From Bacteroidales bacterium (GTDB taxonomy: Bacteria; Bacteroidota; Bacteroidia; Bacteroidales; UBA932): a stretch of DNA of 35,158 nucleotides. Within the stretch, counting starts at the first letter, position 1; every line of letters starts with the position of its first letter. Shown here piece by piece: positions 16,975 to 25,007 of the stretch. The stretch spans positions 1-35,158 of the forward strand of contig JAFZVU010000051.1 of the NCBI GenBank assembly GCA_017617655.1, in the 5' to 3' direction. The translations under genes were made by a program, and so were the position numbers. Under the pieces are notes generated by a model. The model saw nothing but the letters and a program-made list of their open reading frames with translations. It ran no database searches and was not told the origin of the DNA.

Positions 16975-17918
16975 TACAAGTTCGAATATCTGTAAATTAC
17001 GTCAAAAATCAATGTGGTCCGCTTGTGCAGCATCCCGAAATCGATTATGTCAATCCTGTCGGTTGGTTTGTATGTGTGGTCGTGGAAAGCGGAGGTGAAG
17101 AGCAGGGAGGGAATCCTTTTCTGTCTGAACGAGTACTGGTCGCCTGTGCGGTACACCATGTCCGTGAAATTTTCACTGCCGTAGAACGAGTAGTCAATAT
17201 CCATGCCGAAGCGTGAGTTGCTGTTGCTGCGGCGGATTATTCCCTGCATATCCCTGGGCAGGGTGCCCTCGCCAAGGACTATCAGGTAGTCGGGGCGGTT
17301 GCGGTGAATGGGGGCCAGCGTGGTACCCAGCATGTCCATGTTGATGGCGCAGACTATCTTGCCGGCGGGGAAGGGGAGATGTTTCACGAAATACTCGCTC
17401 CCTGCCATGTCCAGCTCCTTGCCGTCGTATGCCACGAAGATCAGATTCTTTCCGGGCCCGGTGCCGTTAGCGCGCATTACTGAGAAAGAGCGGGCAAGGG
17501 CCAGGAGGGCAGCCACTCCGGAGGCATTGTCGTCGGCACCGCTGTAGATCCGGCCGCCGAGCTTGCCGAGGTGGTCGTAGTGGGCTCCTATAACTATGTA
17601 TTCGTCGCTCATGTGGTTGGCCGGGATAACTCCTACAACGTTACGCACTATCGTGGTGTCATCGTAGGGGAAGGACTGGGTGTAGTTCCAGTTGAAAGGC
17701 TTTAGGCCGTAGCTGCGGAAGCGCTCCCTGATGAACTGCTCCGCTTCCATCTTGCCTTCGCTGCCTGTCGCGCGGCCCTCGGTCAGCTCGTCGGCGAGGT
17801 AGTCCAGGCTCTGGCGAAGTTCTTCCGTTCCCATCAGATTCTCGTACGACACGTGGGTCTGCCCGCAGGCCAGAAGGGCCTGGATGAAGAACACCAGCGA
17901 GACGAGAAGTTTGCGCAT
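16974..17918 (-). CDS. Exported M28-family peptidase-like protein with altered catalytic base
   Basis: The 314-residue product starts MRKLLVSLVFFIQALLACGQ, a signal peptide or possible lipoprotein signal. I chose the ATG at 17918; the in-frame ATG at 17957 would add 13 non-signal residues. M28 zinc-site motifs are GAHYDHLG (His113), SGADDNASG (bridging Asp129), the Glu168 region, INMDMLG (Asp195) and AFHDHTYKPTDR (last His, about 279-281). The usual GEE reads GKE (166-168): the zinc-ligand Glu168 remains, but the preceding general-base Glu is Lys167. It is either a non-canonical aminopeptidase, an amidohydrolase-like variant (as in glutaminyl cyclases), or inactive. First gene of the operon with the TPR protein. 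Confidence 0.82.
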   Translation of the reverse strand: MRKLLVSLVFFIQALLACGQTHVSYENLMGTEELRQSLDYLADELTEGRATGSEGKMEAEQFIRERFRSYGLKPFNWNYTQSFPYDDTTIVRNVVGVIPANHMSDEYIVIGAHYDHLGKLGGRIYSGADDNASGVAALLALARSFSVMRANGTGPGKNLIFVAYDGKELDMAGSEYFVKHLPFPAGKIVCAINMDMLGTTLAPIHRNRPDYLIVLGEGTLPRDMQGIIRRSNSNSRFGMDIDYSFYGSENFTDMVYRTGDQYSFRQKRIPSLLFTSAFHDHTYKPTDRIDIIDFGMLHKRTTLIFDVIYRYSNL

Positions 17919-17995
17919 AAAATCGATTTTACCTCGTAAAAGTACGAAATTCGTCATTTTTATGCCTAAATTAGACGCCCGAATTTGTACTTTTT

Positions 17996-18943
17996 ATGAA
18001 ACCTAACCTCAAATTAGCATATATAGCGCTGTTTATCATACTGTCAAGCCTGGTTGCAAGGGCTCAGGACCTGCCTGCCGCTTCTGACAGCATCGCCCGC
18101 CTGAGGGCTCCGATGGACACCCTCGACACCCACGACAAATACACCCGCGTAATCCTTTTCGACGACAATACTTGGGCTTTCCTCGATCTCGGTCATCCTA
18201 AGATCGACACCGCCGCCCTCTACGACGAATACTGGACCACTTCAGAGATCCATGCCTACCGTCTTTATCCCGCCGATCTCATCCCGGACGAGATAGACCT
18301 CCTGCTGGCAGACTCCCTGAACCACTACTGTCCTCCCATCCAGGGCAAGGTCTACAGCGGCTACAAGGTACGCCGCGGCTCTTCACACCAGGGCACCGAC
18401 ATCCCTCTTGCCGTCGGCGACACTATACGCGCCGCTTTCGACGGTGTCGTACGCTATGTCGGCACTACCAAGCAGACCGGAGGTTATGGCAACCTCGTGG
18501 TAATCAGGCACTCAAACGGCCTTGAGACTTACTACGGCCATCTGTCCAAGACTCTCTGCGAGCCGAACGAGGCTGTCAAGGCCGGCGACGTGATAGGCCT
18601 CGGCGGCAGCACCGGCCGCAGCACCGGTCCTCACCTTCATTTCGAAACCAGGTACAAAGGCCAGACCTTCGATTCCGAGAGGGTAATCGATTTCGAGACG
18701 GGCGCTCTGCGTGATTCTGTCCTGACTCTGAAAAAGCATTACTACAGCATATATTCACATTACGGCCAGACTGAAGAAGAGTCTCAGGCAGCTTCTGACC
18801 GTATCGTCCATACCATCCGCTCCGGAGACACTCTCAGCGGCCTGGCCCGTAAATACGGCACCACCGTCTCTGCAATCTGCAAGCTGAACAATATCTCAGC
18901 CAACAAGACCCTCAGGATAGGGGAGCACATCATCGTCAGGTAA
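17996..18943 (+). CDS. Exported M23 peptidase with C-terminal LysM domain
   Basis: The 315-residue protein has a signal peptide (MKPNLKLAYIALFIILSSLVARAQ). The LytM/M23 zinc endopeptidase domain has HxxxD (HQGTD, His131/Asp135), YYGHL (His182) and PHLHFE (His213/His215), so the metal site and catalytic histidines are complete. It ends with one LysM motif (about 271-315, VHTIRSGDTLSGLARKYG...) that binds peptidoglycan. It should cleave cross-bridges or stem peptides in the cell wall, or activate amidases as an EnvC/NlpD-like factor if the enzyme is inert, though the complete site favours activity. It diverges from the M28 gene and is followed after 3 nt by pnuC. Confidence 0.93.
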   Translation: MKPNLKLAYIALFIILSSLVARAQDLPAASDSIARLRAPMDTLDTHDKYTRVILFDDNTWAFLDLGHPKIDTAALYDEYWTTSEIHAYRLYPADLIPDEIDLLLADSLNHYCPPIQGKVYSGYKVRRGSSHQGTDIPLAVGDTIRAAFDGVVRYVGTTKQTGGYGNLVVIRHSNGLETYYGHLSKTLCEPNEAVKAGDVIGLGGSTGRSTGPHLHFETRYKGQTFDSERVIDFETGALRDSVLTLKKHYYSIYSHYGQTEEESQAASDRIVHTIRSGDTLSGLARKYGTTVSAICKLNNISANKTLRIGEHIIVR

Positions 18944-18946
18944 TTT

Positions 18947-19561
18947 ATGGGGTTCCTGAACTTGTCTGATATCTGGGGATGGATAGAACTCGCGGCTACT
19001 ATCCTCGGAATCCTCTTTGTCATTTACGAGATACGTCAGAAGGTGGCGATGTGGTATTTCGACATCTTCTGCGCCGGGCTGTATGTGGCCATCGGGATAC
19101 ATCAGCATCTGTGGGGCTCGATGACGCTGAATATCTACTATGTGGCCGTATCTTTCCTGGGCATCTACCGTCTTACACGCGACAAGGCCCGACTGGCAGC
19201 GGACCCCGCCGCCGAGGCCGGCCATGACGTCGTGGTGAGGCGCATGTCGAAGCGCACCCTGCTGGTCTCGGCGCTGGCGTTCCTGGCCGGAGCCGCTGCG
19301 CTGTATTTCCTTCTCCGCGCCCTCGACGACCCTCAGCCCAATCTGGACGCAGTCACCATGACGCTTAGTTTCATAGGCACCTACTGGCTTACCAGTTCTT
19401 ACATAGAACAGTGGTTCGTCTGGATGTTTGCAGACACCATGCAGATAGTGATGTTCGCCCTCCAGGGCATGTACGCCCCCGCCTTCATGTTCGCCGTCTA
19501 CCTCGCCGCCAGCATCTGGGGCTACATCCACTGGCGCAAGCACATGACGGTTATAGAGTAG
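18947..19561 (+). CDS. pnuC: Nicotinamide riboside transporter PnuC
   Basis: The 204-residue integral membrane protein has about seven hydrophobic segments. The PnuC hallmark substrate-site sequence is EQWFVWMFADTMQI (about 160-173, equivalent to the WxxW region), and MWYFDIFCAGLYV lies near the N-terminus. It facilitates uptake of nicotinamide riboside for NAD synthesis. In Bacteroidetes some paralogues carry other substrates such as thiamine; there is no riboswitch upstream to suggest that here. It starts 3 nt after the M23 stop. Note that an NAD-biosynthesis gene (nadD part of the fusion at 32883) also lies in this window, though not linked in an operon. Confidence 0.9.
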   Translation: MGFLNLSDIWGWIELAATILGILFVIYEIRQKVAMWYFDIFCAGLYVAIGIHQHLWGSMTLNIYYVAVSFLGIYRLTRDKARLAADPAAEAGHDVVVRRMSKRTLLVSALAFLAGAAALYFLLRALDDPQPNLDAVTMTLSFIGTYWLTSSYIEQWFVWMFADTMQIVMFALQGMYAPAFMFAVYLAASIWGYIHWRKHMTVIE

Positions 19562-19567
19562 CCTTAG

Positions 19568-19690
19568 GTGTACAAGGTCTGCTAAAACATCGCAGGCCTT
19601 GCGCACCCAGAAATCGCAACAGGCTGATATCCAGGCTTTACCAAAAATAAAGTGCACAAGGTCTGCGACATTTTTGCAGACCTTGTGCGC
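19568..19690. repeat. Type A paired-hairpin repeat, copy 3
   Basis: This is the reverse complement of the copy at 31130-31253 with only scattered differences, including the whole spacer (for example CTGATATCCAGGC against GGATATCAGCC). The hairpin at 19653-19689 is near perfect (TGCACAAGGTCTGC). It lies just after pnuC, between convergent genes. Confidence 0.9.
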
Positions 19691-19723
19691 TTGTATACTA
19701 TATAAGGCTGGGGATGCTGGCCG

Positions 19724-19851
19724 TCAGTTTCGGATTTCCACGCCGCCGAAACCGACTTTGCCGATTATGGACAGGCAGGGAGTGCCGGAGTCCACCTTTG
19801 TGCGACGGCAATCAGTGCCACTCCGAAAATGATTTTAGAAGCCTTCTTCAT
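19724..19851 (-). pseudogene. Frame-disrupted micro-gene downstream of thrC
   Basis: An ATG at 19849-19851, two bases after the thrC stop, opens a 28-codon frame starting MKKASKIIFGVALIAVA, which looks like a signal or membrane anchor. It ends at 19765 after an atypical tail (QRWTPALPACP). In another frame the sequence continues plausibly as TKVDSGTPCLSIIGKVGF, then GGVEIRN and a stop at 19724, with codon use like the neighbours. A single indel near 19800 would join the two into a protein of about 42 residues. It may be a decayed small membrane protein, a sequencing error or a programmed shift. I do not recognise the family. Confidence 0.45.
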
Positions 19852-19853
19852 TT

Positions 19854-21155
19854 CTAATCTGTTAATGACTTTACTATATAATCTTCAAGATCATCCACAT
19901 TTACATCCATAGGGTGGAAGTGTTTCTGCTTACGCATGGCAATCTGGAGCCCTTCGGGGATGGGAAACTCGCGACCGAGGGTGTCCTTGATTACCTCGCG
20001 GAACTTGGCGTTATGGGCGGTGGAGAGCCAGAAGCCCTCGATGCCGTATGCCTTTGCGGCGTTGTAGCCCACGGCACTGTGCGGGTCGCTGACGTAGCCG
20101 TAGCGGTCGTACATCTCGCGGATGCCTTCCCTGATCTCGGCGTCAGTATTGCTGAAGCCCGACAGCTCGCTTGTCAGACGGCTGAAGTCTTCGCCGTAGA
20201 GGTACATCATGCGCTCGAAATTGCTGGGCGCTCCGACATCCATGGCGTTGGCTATGGTGCGCACGCTCTCCCTCGGGTTGTAGACGCCGCTGCGGAGGTA
20301 TTGCGGCACGACGTCATTGGCGTTGGAACCTGCTATGAAGCCCTTCACGGGTAGTCCCATCGCGTGAGCCAGCATGCCGGCCGTGATGTTGCCGTAATTG
20401 CCGCTGGGCACCACTATGGTGGGCAGTTCAGCTCCGGTAGCCTTCTTCCACTGGCACCAGCCGTAGAAATAATAGAATGACTGGGGAATCCAGCGAAGTA
20501 TGTTTATGGAATTTGCGGAAGTGACATTTACATCGGTGCGGAAGTCAGAGTCCGCGAATACCTTCTTCACGAGGGCCTGGCAGTCGTCGAAATTGCCGTT
20601 CACCCTCACCGGACGGATGTTGCCGCCCAGGGTGGTCATCTGGCTCTCCTGGAGATCGGACACCTTGCCGTTCGGGTAGAGCACCACCACCTTTATCCCC
20701 GGCACGTTGTAGAAACCGGCGGCCACTGCGCTTCCGGTATCGCCTGAAGTTGCGGTAAGCACCACCAGGTCGTCGGCCGACTGGTTCAGCAGGCCCAACA
20801 TGCCTCCCATGAAGCGCGCGCCGAAATCCTTGAATGCGAAGGTCGGTCCGTGGAACAGTTCCAGAGTATATTTGTCAGCACCCACCTTCACCAGCGGGCA
20901 GTCGAAGTTATAGGCCCGGCGGACCATCGCTTCCAGATCGGCCTGCGGCACGTCTTCTCCGAAGAACAGGCCGGCCAGATAGCAGGCCATGTCGGCATAA
21001 GACTTTTCTGCCGCGCTTTCTACAGCCGCCATGTCGACAGCCGGGATGCGCTCGGGCACGAACAGGCCTCCGTCCGGAGCAAGGCCCATGAACGCAGCAT
21101 CCTTCAGGGTGTGAGGAGCAAGCCTTCCCTTGTCTCTTGTGCTGTAATATTTCAT
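19854..21155 (-). CDS. thrC: Threonine synthase
   Basis: The 433-residue PLP enzyme converts O-phosphohomoserine to threonine. The N-terminus MKYYSTRDKGRLAPHTLKDA is typical. The PLP lysine lies in HGPTFAFKDFGARFMGG (Lys109), and LTATSGDTGSAVAAGF and IVVPSGNYGNITAGMLA form the cofactor phosphate site. Length and order match the short, S-adenosylmethionine-insensitive bacterial form. The ATG overlaps the thrB stop by one base (TGATG), so the two last steps of threonine synthesis are translationally coupled. No thrA is present in the window. Confidence 0.95.
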   Translation of the reverse strand: MKYYSTRDKGRLAPHTLKDAAFMGLAPDGGLFVPERIPAVDMAAVESAAEKSYADMACYLAGLFFGEDVPQADLEAMVRRAYNFDCPLVKVGADKYTLELFHGPTFAFKDFGARFMGGMLGLLNQSADDLVVLTATSGDTGSAVAAGFYNVPGIKVVVLYPNGKVSDLQESQMTTLGGNIRPVRVNGNFDDCQALVKKVFADSDFRTDVNVTSANSINILRWIPQSFYYFYGWCQWKKATGAELPTIVVPSGNYGNITAGMLAHAMGLPVKGFIAGSNANDVVPQYLRSGVYNPRESVRTIANAMDVGAPSNFERMMYLYGEDFSRLTSELSGFSNTDAEIREGIREMYDRYGYVSDPHSAVGYNAAKAYGIEGFWLSTAHNAKFREVIKDTLGREFPIPEGLQIAMRKQKHFHPMDVNVDDLEDYIVKSLTD

Positions 21156-22087
21156 CAGATGGAAACCCTTGTAAGTTTAGCTCCCTTGTTGGAAACTTTC
21201 ACGACGTACACTTCGTTCTTGATGCCGAGGGCGTCGAAATGCTCGCCCATTATCTTGCCGGCAGCATCGGCCTTGTCCTTATGGTTGCACAGGGCGAATA
21301 CTGAAGGGCCGGAACCGGAGATGTTCATGGCCAGGGCGCCTGCGGCAAGCACTTTCTCGCGAAGCTCGTCGAAGCCGGGGATGAACTGCTTGCGGTAAGG
21401 CTCGGCTATGACGTCCTTCATAGAACGGCCTACCAGCTCGATGTCGGAAGTAAAGAGGCCGGCCACCAGACCGCCCACGTTGCCCCACTGGGTGATGGCG
21501 GTGTGCAGAGGAACCTGCTTGGGCAGGATCTCGCGGGCTTCCTTGGTGGTGACCACGATGCGGGGGTGGATCACGGCGCAGTAGAAGTTGCCGGGTACAG
21601 AGATCTTCACCACATCCAGCGGCTCGTATCCGCGGATGAGGATGATGCCGCCCATCACAGCGGGAGCGGCGTTGTCGGCATGGTAACCGCCAGAGGCGAG
21701 GTTCTCACCTTCCATTGCGACCTCCACCACTTCTTCCTCGGTGAGGGGACAGCCGTAGAGCTCGTTCATGCCGTATGCTGCAGCAGCGCTGGATGCGGCG
21801 CTGGAGCCGATACCGCTGCCGGGATATATCTTCTCGCAGATAGTTACGTCGATCTGGGCCTTCTTGCCGATCCTCTTGAGAAATGTGCGCACCACCGGTG
21901 TTATCACGTTCTTCTCGATGTCGTCGGGAAGCGGGACGTCGGTCTTGTTTGTTATGGTCAGGCCGTCTCCTTCACTCTGAACTATTTCAATGATGTCTCC
22001 AACCTCATCAAGGGCCAGACCGATGATGTCAAAACCGCAGCCCATATTGGCGATGGACGCCGGTGCAAAAACGCGTACTTTTCTCAT
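21155..22087 (-). CDS. thrB: Homoserine kinase
   Basis: The 310-residue GHMP kinase phosphorylates homoserine. Motifs are VFAPASIANMGCGFDIIGLA near the N-terminus, the ATP-binding YPGSGIGSSAASSAAAAYG, and ALAMNISGSGPSVFALC near the C-terminus. The ATG at 22087 is chosen: an in-frame ATG at 22111 adds only MQLNCFKG and would sit on the -7 promoter box. It has its own promoter after the galM terminator, so thrBC is a separate unit from galKM. Confidence 0.94.
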   Translation of the reverse strand: MRKVRVFAPASIANMGCGFDIIGLALDEVGDIIEIVQSEGDGLTITNKTDVPLPDDIEKNVITPVVRTFLKRIGKKAQIDVTICEKIYPGSGIGSSAASSAAAAYGMNELYGCPLTEEEVVEVAMEGENLASGGYHADNAAPAVMGGIILIRGYEPLDVVKISVPGNFYCAVIHPRIVVTTKEAREILPKQVPLHTAITQWGNVGGLVAGLFTSDIELVGRSMKDVIAEPYRKQFIPGFDELREKVLAAGALAMNISGSGPSVFALCNHKDKADAAGKIMGEHFDALGIKNEVYVVKVSNKGAKLTRVSI

Positions 22088-22108
22088 GCCTTTGAAACAA
22101 TTTAGCTG

Positions 22109-22116
22109 CAAAAATA
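22109..22116 (-). promoter_or_regulatory. -7 box of the thrB-thrC promoter
   Basis: The minus strand reads TATTTTTG, a full match to TAnnTTTG. The predicted start of transcription is near 22102, about 15 nt before the ATG at 22087. This decides the thrB start. Confidence 0.7.
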
Positions 22117-22129
22117 GAAACTCATGGGC

Positions 22130-22176
22130 AAAAAAACAATCGAGAGTATCATTTGTGACAATGATACCCTCGATTT
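22130..22176 (-). terminator. Rho-independent terminator after galK-galM
   Basis: On the minus strand a 16-bp stem (arms 22160-22175 and 22138-22153, one G-U pair) with a 6-nt loop is followed by a G and seven T. It separates galM from the thrB promoter. Confidence 0.9.
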
Positions 22177-22203
22177 TGCGTACAATGTGTCAGCTGTGGC
22201 GGC

Positions 22204-23229
22204 TTAGAATGTGCCAAATTGCCACTTGAGGACATTGTGGTAGAGCTCGCCGGGCTCCAGCGGCTTGTAGCCGAATGAAGGCTGGTTGGGAGCATCGGGG
22301 AAGTCCTGGCACTCCAGTGCGAAGCCGTCGTAGTCCTTGTAGACATAGCCTTCCGGACCGTCCGGGCAGCCGCTGAGCCAGTTGCCGGTGTAGAGCTGGA
22401 CTCCGGGCTTGTTGGTGCTCAGAGTCATCTTGCGGCCGGTCTCGGGTTCGCAGGCCTCGGCTATAGGCTTCACGTCGCCGTCGCAGTCGTCCACCACGAA
22501 GCAGGCGTCATAGCCCTTGCCGTGGTGGATTGCCGGGAAGTCGGCGTGAAGGTCGCGCCCGATCTCCTTGGGAACTCTGAAGTCCATCGGAGTGCCTTCC
22601 ACAGGGTCCATCCTGCCGATGGGGATCAGATCCGGTCCGGTGGGCAGATACTTGCTGCAGTTCAGCATGAGGATATGCTTTGTGATGCCGAAGGGGGCCT
22701 TGTTGTGGGCACCGCGCAGGTCGAAGTATACGTGGTTGGTAAGATTAACGACTGTTCTCCTGTCAGTCTCTGCGAAGAGGTCAAGGGTGAGGCAGCTGTC
22801 GTCAGTCCATGTGTATACGGCCTTGACATTCACGTTGCCGGGATAGTTTGCGTCACCGTCCGGGCTGAACAGAGTGAAGGTCACCTTGTTGCCAACCTGC
22901 TCTGCATCCCAGATGCGGTTGGCGTAGCTGTCAGTGCCTTTGCCGCCGTGCAGATGGTCTTCGCCGCAGTTGATGGAAAGCTGGTAATCGATTCCGTCGA
23001 GGGTGAAGCGGCCGCGGGCGATACGATTGGAATAGCGGCCCGGAGTCTTGCCCAGATACGGACCGTCGTCGAAGTAGTCTTCTTTCCTGGCGTATGCCAG
23101 AGACACGTTGTCGATCTTGCCGGCGCGGTCAGCTACGTTGATCTCGATGATGCCTGCGCCGAAGTTGCTGAGAACTACGCTCTCGCCTTTCTTGTTGACG
23201 AGCTTGAAGTATTTGATTTCCTGTGCCAT
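22204..23229 (-). CDS. galM: Aldose 1-epimerase (galactose mutarotase)
   Basis: The 341-residue enzyme interconverts alpha and beta anomers of galactose, supplying alpha-galactose to GalK. Motifs are GKTPGRYSNRIARGRFTLDG, NCGEDHLHGG (catalytic His region), NLTNHVYFDL and the C-terminal ALECQDFPDAPNQPSFG, whose Glu is the catalytic base. No signal peptide is seen, so it is cytoplasmic. It follows galK by two bases; both are read toward the terminator at 22130. Confidence 0.95.
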   Translation of the reverse strand: MAQEIKYFKLVNKKGESVVLSNFGAGIIEINVADRAGKIDNVSLAYARKEDYFDDGPYLGKTPGRYSNRIARGRFTLDGIDYQLSINCGEDHLHGGKGTDSYANRIWDAEQVGNKVTFTLFSPDGDANYPGNVNVKAVYTWTDDSCLTLDLFAETDRRTVVNLTNHVYFDLRGAHNKAPFGITKHILMLNCSKYLPTGPDLIPIGRMDPVEGTPMDFRVPKEIGRDLHADFPAIHHGKGYDACFVVDDCDGDVKPIAEACEPETGRKMTLSTNKPGVQLYTGNWLSGCPDGPEGYVYKDYDGFALECQDFPDAPNQPSFGYKPLEPGELYHNVLKWQFGTF

Positions 23230-23231
23230 GG

Positions 23232-24401
23232 TTATTTGATCTTTCTAAGGTTCCACTTCTTGACTCCGTCGCTGATGACTACGTTGATCACGCGCGGATC
23301 CTTGCCGAATTTCTTGATGTAGGCTTTCTTGACATCCTCGATGTAGCCTTTGTAAGCGCCGGTCTTGACGATGCTGATGACGCAGCCGCCGAAGCCGCCG
23401 CCCATCATGCGGGCGCCGATTACACCTTCGTTCTTGCGGGCGATGTCGACTATGAAGTCAAGCTCTTCGCAGCTTACGCCGTAGTCTTTGCTCAGGCCGT
23501 CATGGGTGGCGAACATCTTCTTGCCGAAAGCTTTGAGGTCACCCTTGTTGAGGTCGCGGCAGCCGTCGAGCAAACGTTTGTCCTCATATACTACATAAGA
23601 GCATCTCTTGAACACCATCGGGTCGAGTTTGTCGCGGTAGCTCTCGAGCATCTTGGGAGTAACGTCGCGGAGGAGTTCAACGCCGGGATGGTCCTTGGCG
23701 ATGGTCGCTACGCCTTCTTCGCACTGTGCGCGACGTACGTTGTACTCAGATGAGGCGAGGGTGTGTTTCACCATGGTGTCGATGAGAACGACTTTATAGC
23801 CGCGGGGATTGAAGGGGAATCTCTTGTATTTGAGGCTGCGGCAGTCGAGACGGATAACGTGGCCGTCCTTGCCGAAGAGTGATGCGAACTGGTCCATGAT
23901 GCCGCAACGTACGCCTACGTAGTTGTGCTCAGTCATCTGGCCGATCTTGGCGAGGTCTTCGCGTTTGAAGCCGAGTTTGAACTGGTCGTTGATGGCATAG
24001 CCGAAGACTGACTCGAGGGCTGCGGACGATGACATGCCGGCTCCGAGGGGAACGTCGCCTCCGAACACGCAGTCGAAGCCGCCGGGCTGTGCGCCGCGCT
24101 TTTTCATCTCAGATACTACGCCGAAGATGTAGCATGCCCACTGCTCTTCGGGCTTGGGACCGTCGATGGGGATGGCAAGCCTTTGCTTGAAGTCCATTGA
24201 ATAGACGTTGATGGTGTCGGTGCCGTTCTTGCAGATGGCTACTGACATGCATTTGTCAATGGCTGCGGGAAGCACGAAGCCGCCGTTGTAGTCAGTGTGT
24301 TCTCCGATTAGGTTGATGCGGCCGGGAGAGGTGTAGAGGCTGCATTTCTTGTGTCCGAACTGCTTTTCGAAGCATCTCAGGACTAATTTGTGATTGAGCA
24401 T
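23232..24401 (-). CDS. galK: Galactokinase
   Basis: The 389-residue GHMP kinase catalyses the first committed step of the Leloir pathway (galactose to galactose 1-phosphate). Motifs are SPGRINLIGEHTDYNGGF (about 25-42), the phosphate loop DVPLGAGMSSSAALESVFGY, and MMGGGFGGCVISIV near the C-terminus. galT and galE are not in the window. The upstream region (24402-24466) shows no full TAnnTTTG on the minus strand; TAATTTTA is the best partial match. Confidence 0.96.
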   Translation of the reverse strand: MLNHKLVLRCFEKQFGHKKCSLYTSPGRINLIGEHTDYNGGFVLPAAIDKCMSVAICKNGTDTINVYSMDFKQRLAIPIDGPKPEEQWACYIFGVVSEMKKRGAQPGGFDCVFGGDVPLGAGMSSSAALESVFGYAINDQFKLGFKREDLAKIGQMTEHNYVGVRCGIMDQFASLFGKDGHVIRLDCRSLKYKRFPFNPRGYKVVLIDTMVKHTLASSEYNVRRAQCEEGVATIAKDHPGVELLRDVTPKMLESYRDKLDPMVFKRCSYVVYEDKRLLDGCRDLNKGDLKAFGKKMFATHDGLSKDYGVSCEELDFIVDIARKNEGVIGARMMGGGFGGCVISIVKTGAYKGYIEDVKKAYIKKFGKDPRVINVVISDGVKKWNLRKIK

Positions 24402-24466
24402 TTGGTTCTATATATTAATAGGTTTGTATCTTTCAGTCGTATCTTGTAAAATTACATCAAAAAGAG

Positions 24467-24474
24467 TACATTTG
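24467..24474 (+). promoter_or_regulatory. -7 box of the tRNA-Gly promoter
   Basis: TACATTTG is a full match to TAnnTTTG, 13 nt before the first base of the tRNA. Confidence 0.7.
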
Positions 24475-24486
24475 CAACACAACAAC

Positions 24487-24559
24487 GCGGAAGTAGCTCA
24501 GTCGGTAGAGCGTCGGCTTCCCAAGCCGAAGGTCGCGGGTTCGAAACCCGTTTTCCGCT
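24487..24559 (+). tRNA. tRNA-Gly (anticodon CCC)
   Basis: The full cloverleaf is visible. The acceptor GCGGAAG (24487-24493) pairs with TTTCCGC (24552-24558; last pair G-U), with discriminator T. The D arm is GCTC...GAGC. The anticodon stem is TCGGC/GCCGA with loop TTCCCAA, giving anticodon CCC. The T arm is GCGGG-TTCGAAA-CCCGT. CCA is not encoded. It reads GGG glycine codons. Confidence 0.96.
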
Positions 24560-24560
24560 C

Positions 24561-24589
24561 AAAGAGGTCGGCTCGCTCCGGCCTCTTTT
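24561..24589 (+). terminator. Terminator after tRNA-Gly
   Basis: AAAGAGGTCGG and CCGGCCTCTTT form an 11-bp stem (one G-U) around a CTCGCT loop, ending in TTTT, directly after the tRNA. Confidence 0.8.
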
Positions 24590-24590
24590 C

Positions 24591-24628
24591 GCGGAAAACC
24601 GCCCTTCGGGCGTTCCGCTCCCTTTTTT
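24591..24628 (+). terminator. Second terminator-like hairpin after tRNA-Gly
   Basis: GCGGAA...TTCCGC encloses CGCCC-TTC-GGGCG, followed by TCCC and T6. It is probably a back-up terminator. Its outer stem GCGGAA/TTCCGC also copies the tRNA acceptor arms. Confidence 0.6.
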
Positions 24629-24814
24629 ACTGGGGCGCTGCCCCAAACCCTGCCGCTCCGGCCTGCTATCAGCACAAGCCGCCCTCACGGCCTCCGCTAG
24701 CGCCTGCAGGCGCCTTTCCTGTCCTTCGGACACTCGCACACTCCGCCACGGCGCTGATGCGCCCTGTTATCCCACCGCACAGATTTGATTTGTCCATTCC
24801 GTGCAGAAGAGGAC
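24629..24814. other. Non-coding, hairpin-dense GC-rich spacer
   Basis: No gene is supported on either strand. The stretch is a series of short GC hairpins with small loops: TGGGGC-GCT-GCCCCA (24630-24644), GCCG-CTC-CGGC, AGCGCCTGCAGGCGCC, GTCC-TTC-GGAC and GGCGC-TGAT-GCGCC. Open frames crossing it are by-products of its composition. It leads straight into the type B repeat at 24815. Confidence 0.5.
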
Positions 24815-24984
24815 TGATGCGGCGGAAAGAAAGCCTGTAGGGAGGCTGGTCACCCGTGACTTGCAAAACGGGAGGGGCCCGCCGAATGCGAGTTATGCGT
24901 CAGCATGACGAAGCAGACGGTGGGAGGGTTGGAGTGAGCGTCAGCGAACGGAACTCCCCTAAGGCTTTGCTTTCCATAGCATCA
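24815..24984 (+). repeat. Type B structured repeat, copy 2 (170 bp)
   Basis: This copy has the same length and order as the one at 4413-4582. The outer arms TGATGC, GGAAAG and AAAGCCTGTAGGGA pair with the right-hand CCCCTAAGGCTTTGCTTTCC and GCATCA. These differ in sequence from copy 1 yet still pair. The internal hairpins are CCCGT/ACGGG, ATGC-GTCA-GCAT (24895-24906) and GGAGT/ACTCC. It lies between tRNA-Gly and the rpiB operon and is followed by a type A variant. Confidence 0.85.
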
Positions 24985-25007
24985 GCTACAGTTTCTATTA
25001 TTCAAGT

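Noticed and set aside
17919-17957. Upstream start for the M28 peptidase
   Set aside because: The added residues (MTNFVLLRGKIDF) precede an otherwise good signal peptide that starts at 17918.
17988-17995. TACTTTTT as the -7 box of the M23 gene
   Set aside because: It lies directly against the ATG at 17996, so transcription would start inside the signal peptide; it also lacks the final G of the consensus.
24394-24840. Open frames across the tRNA and its downstream spacer on both strands
   Set aside because: They run through the tRNA gene and terminators, and their composition (Pro, Arg, Ala-rich) reflects GC hairpins.
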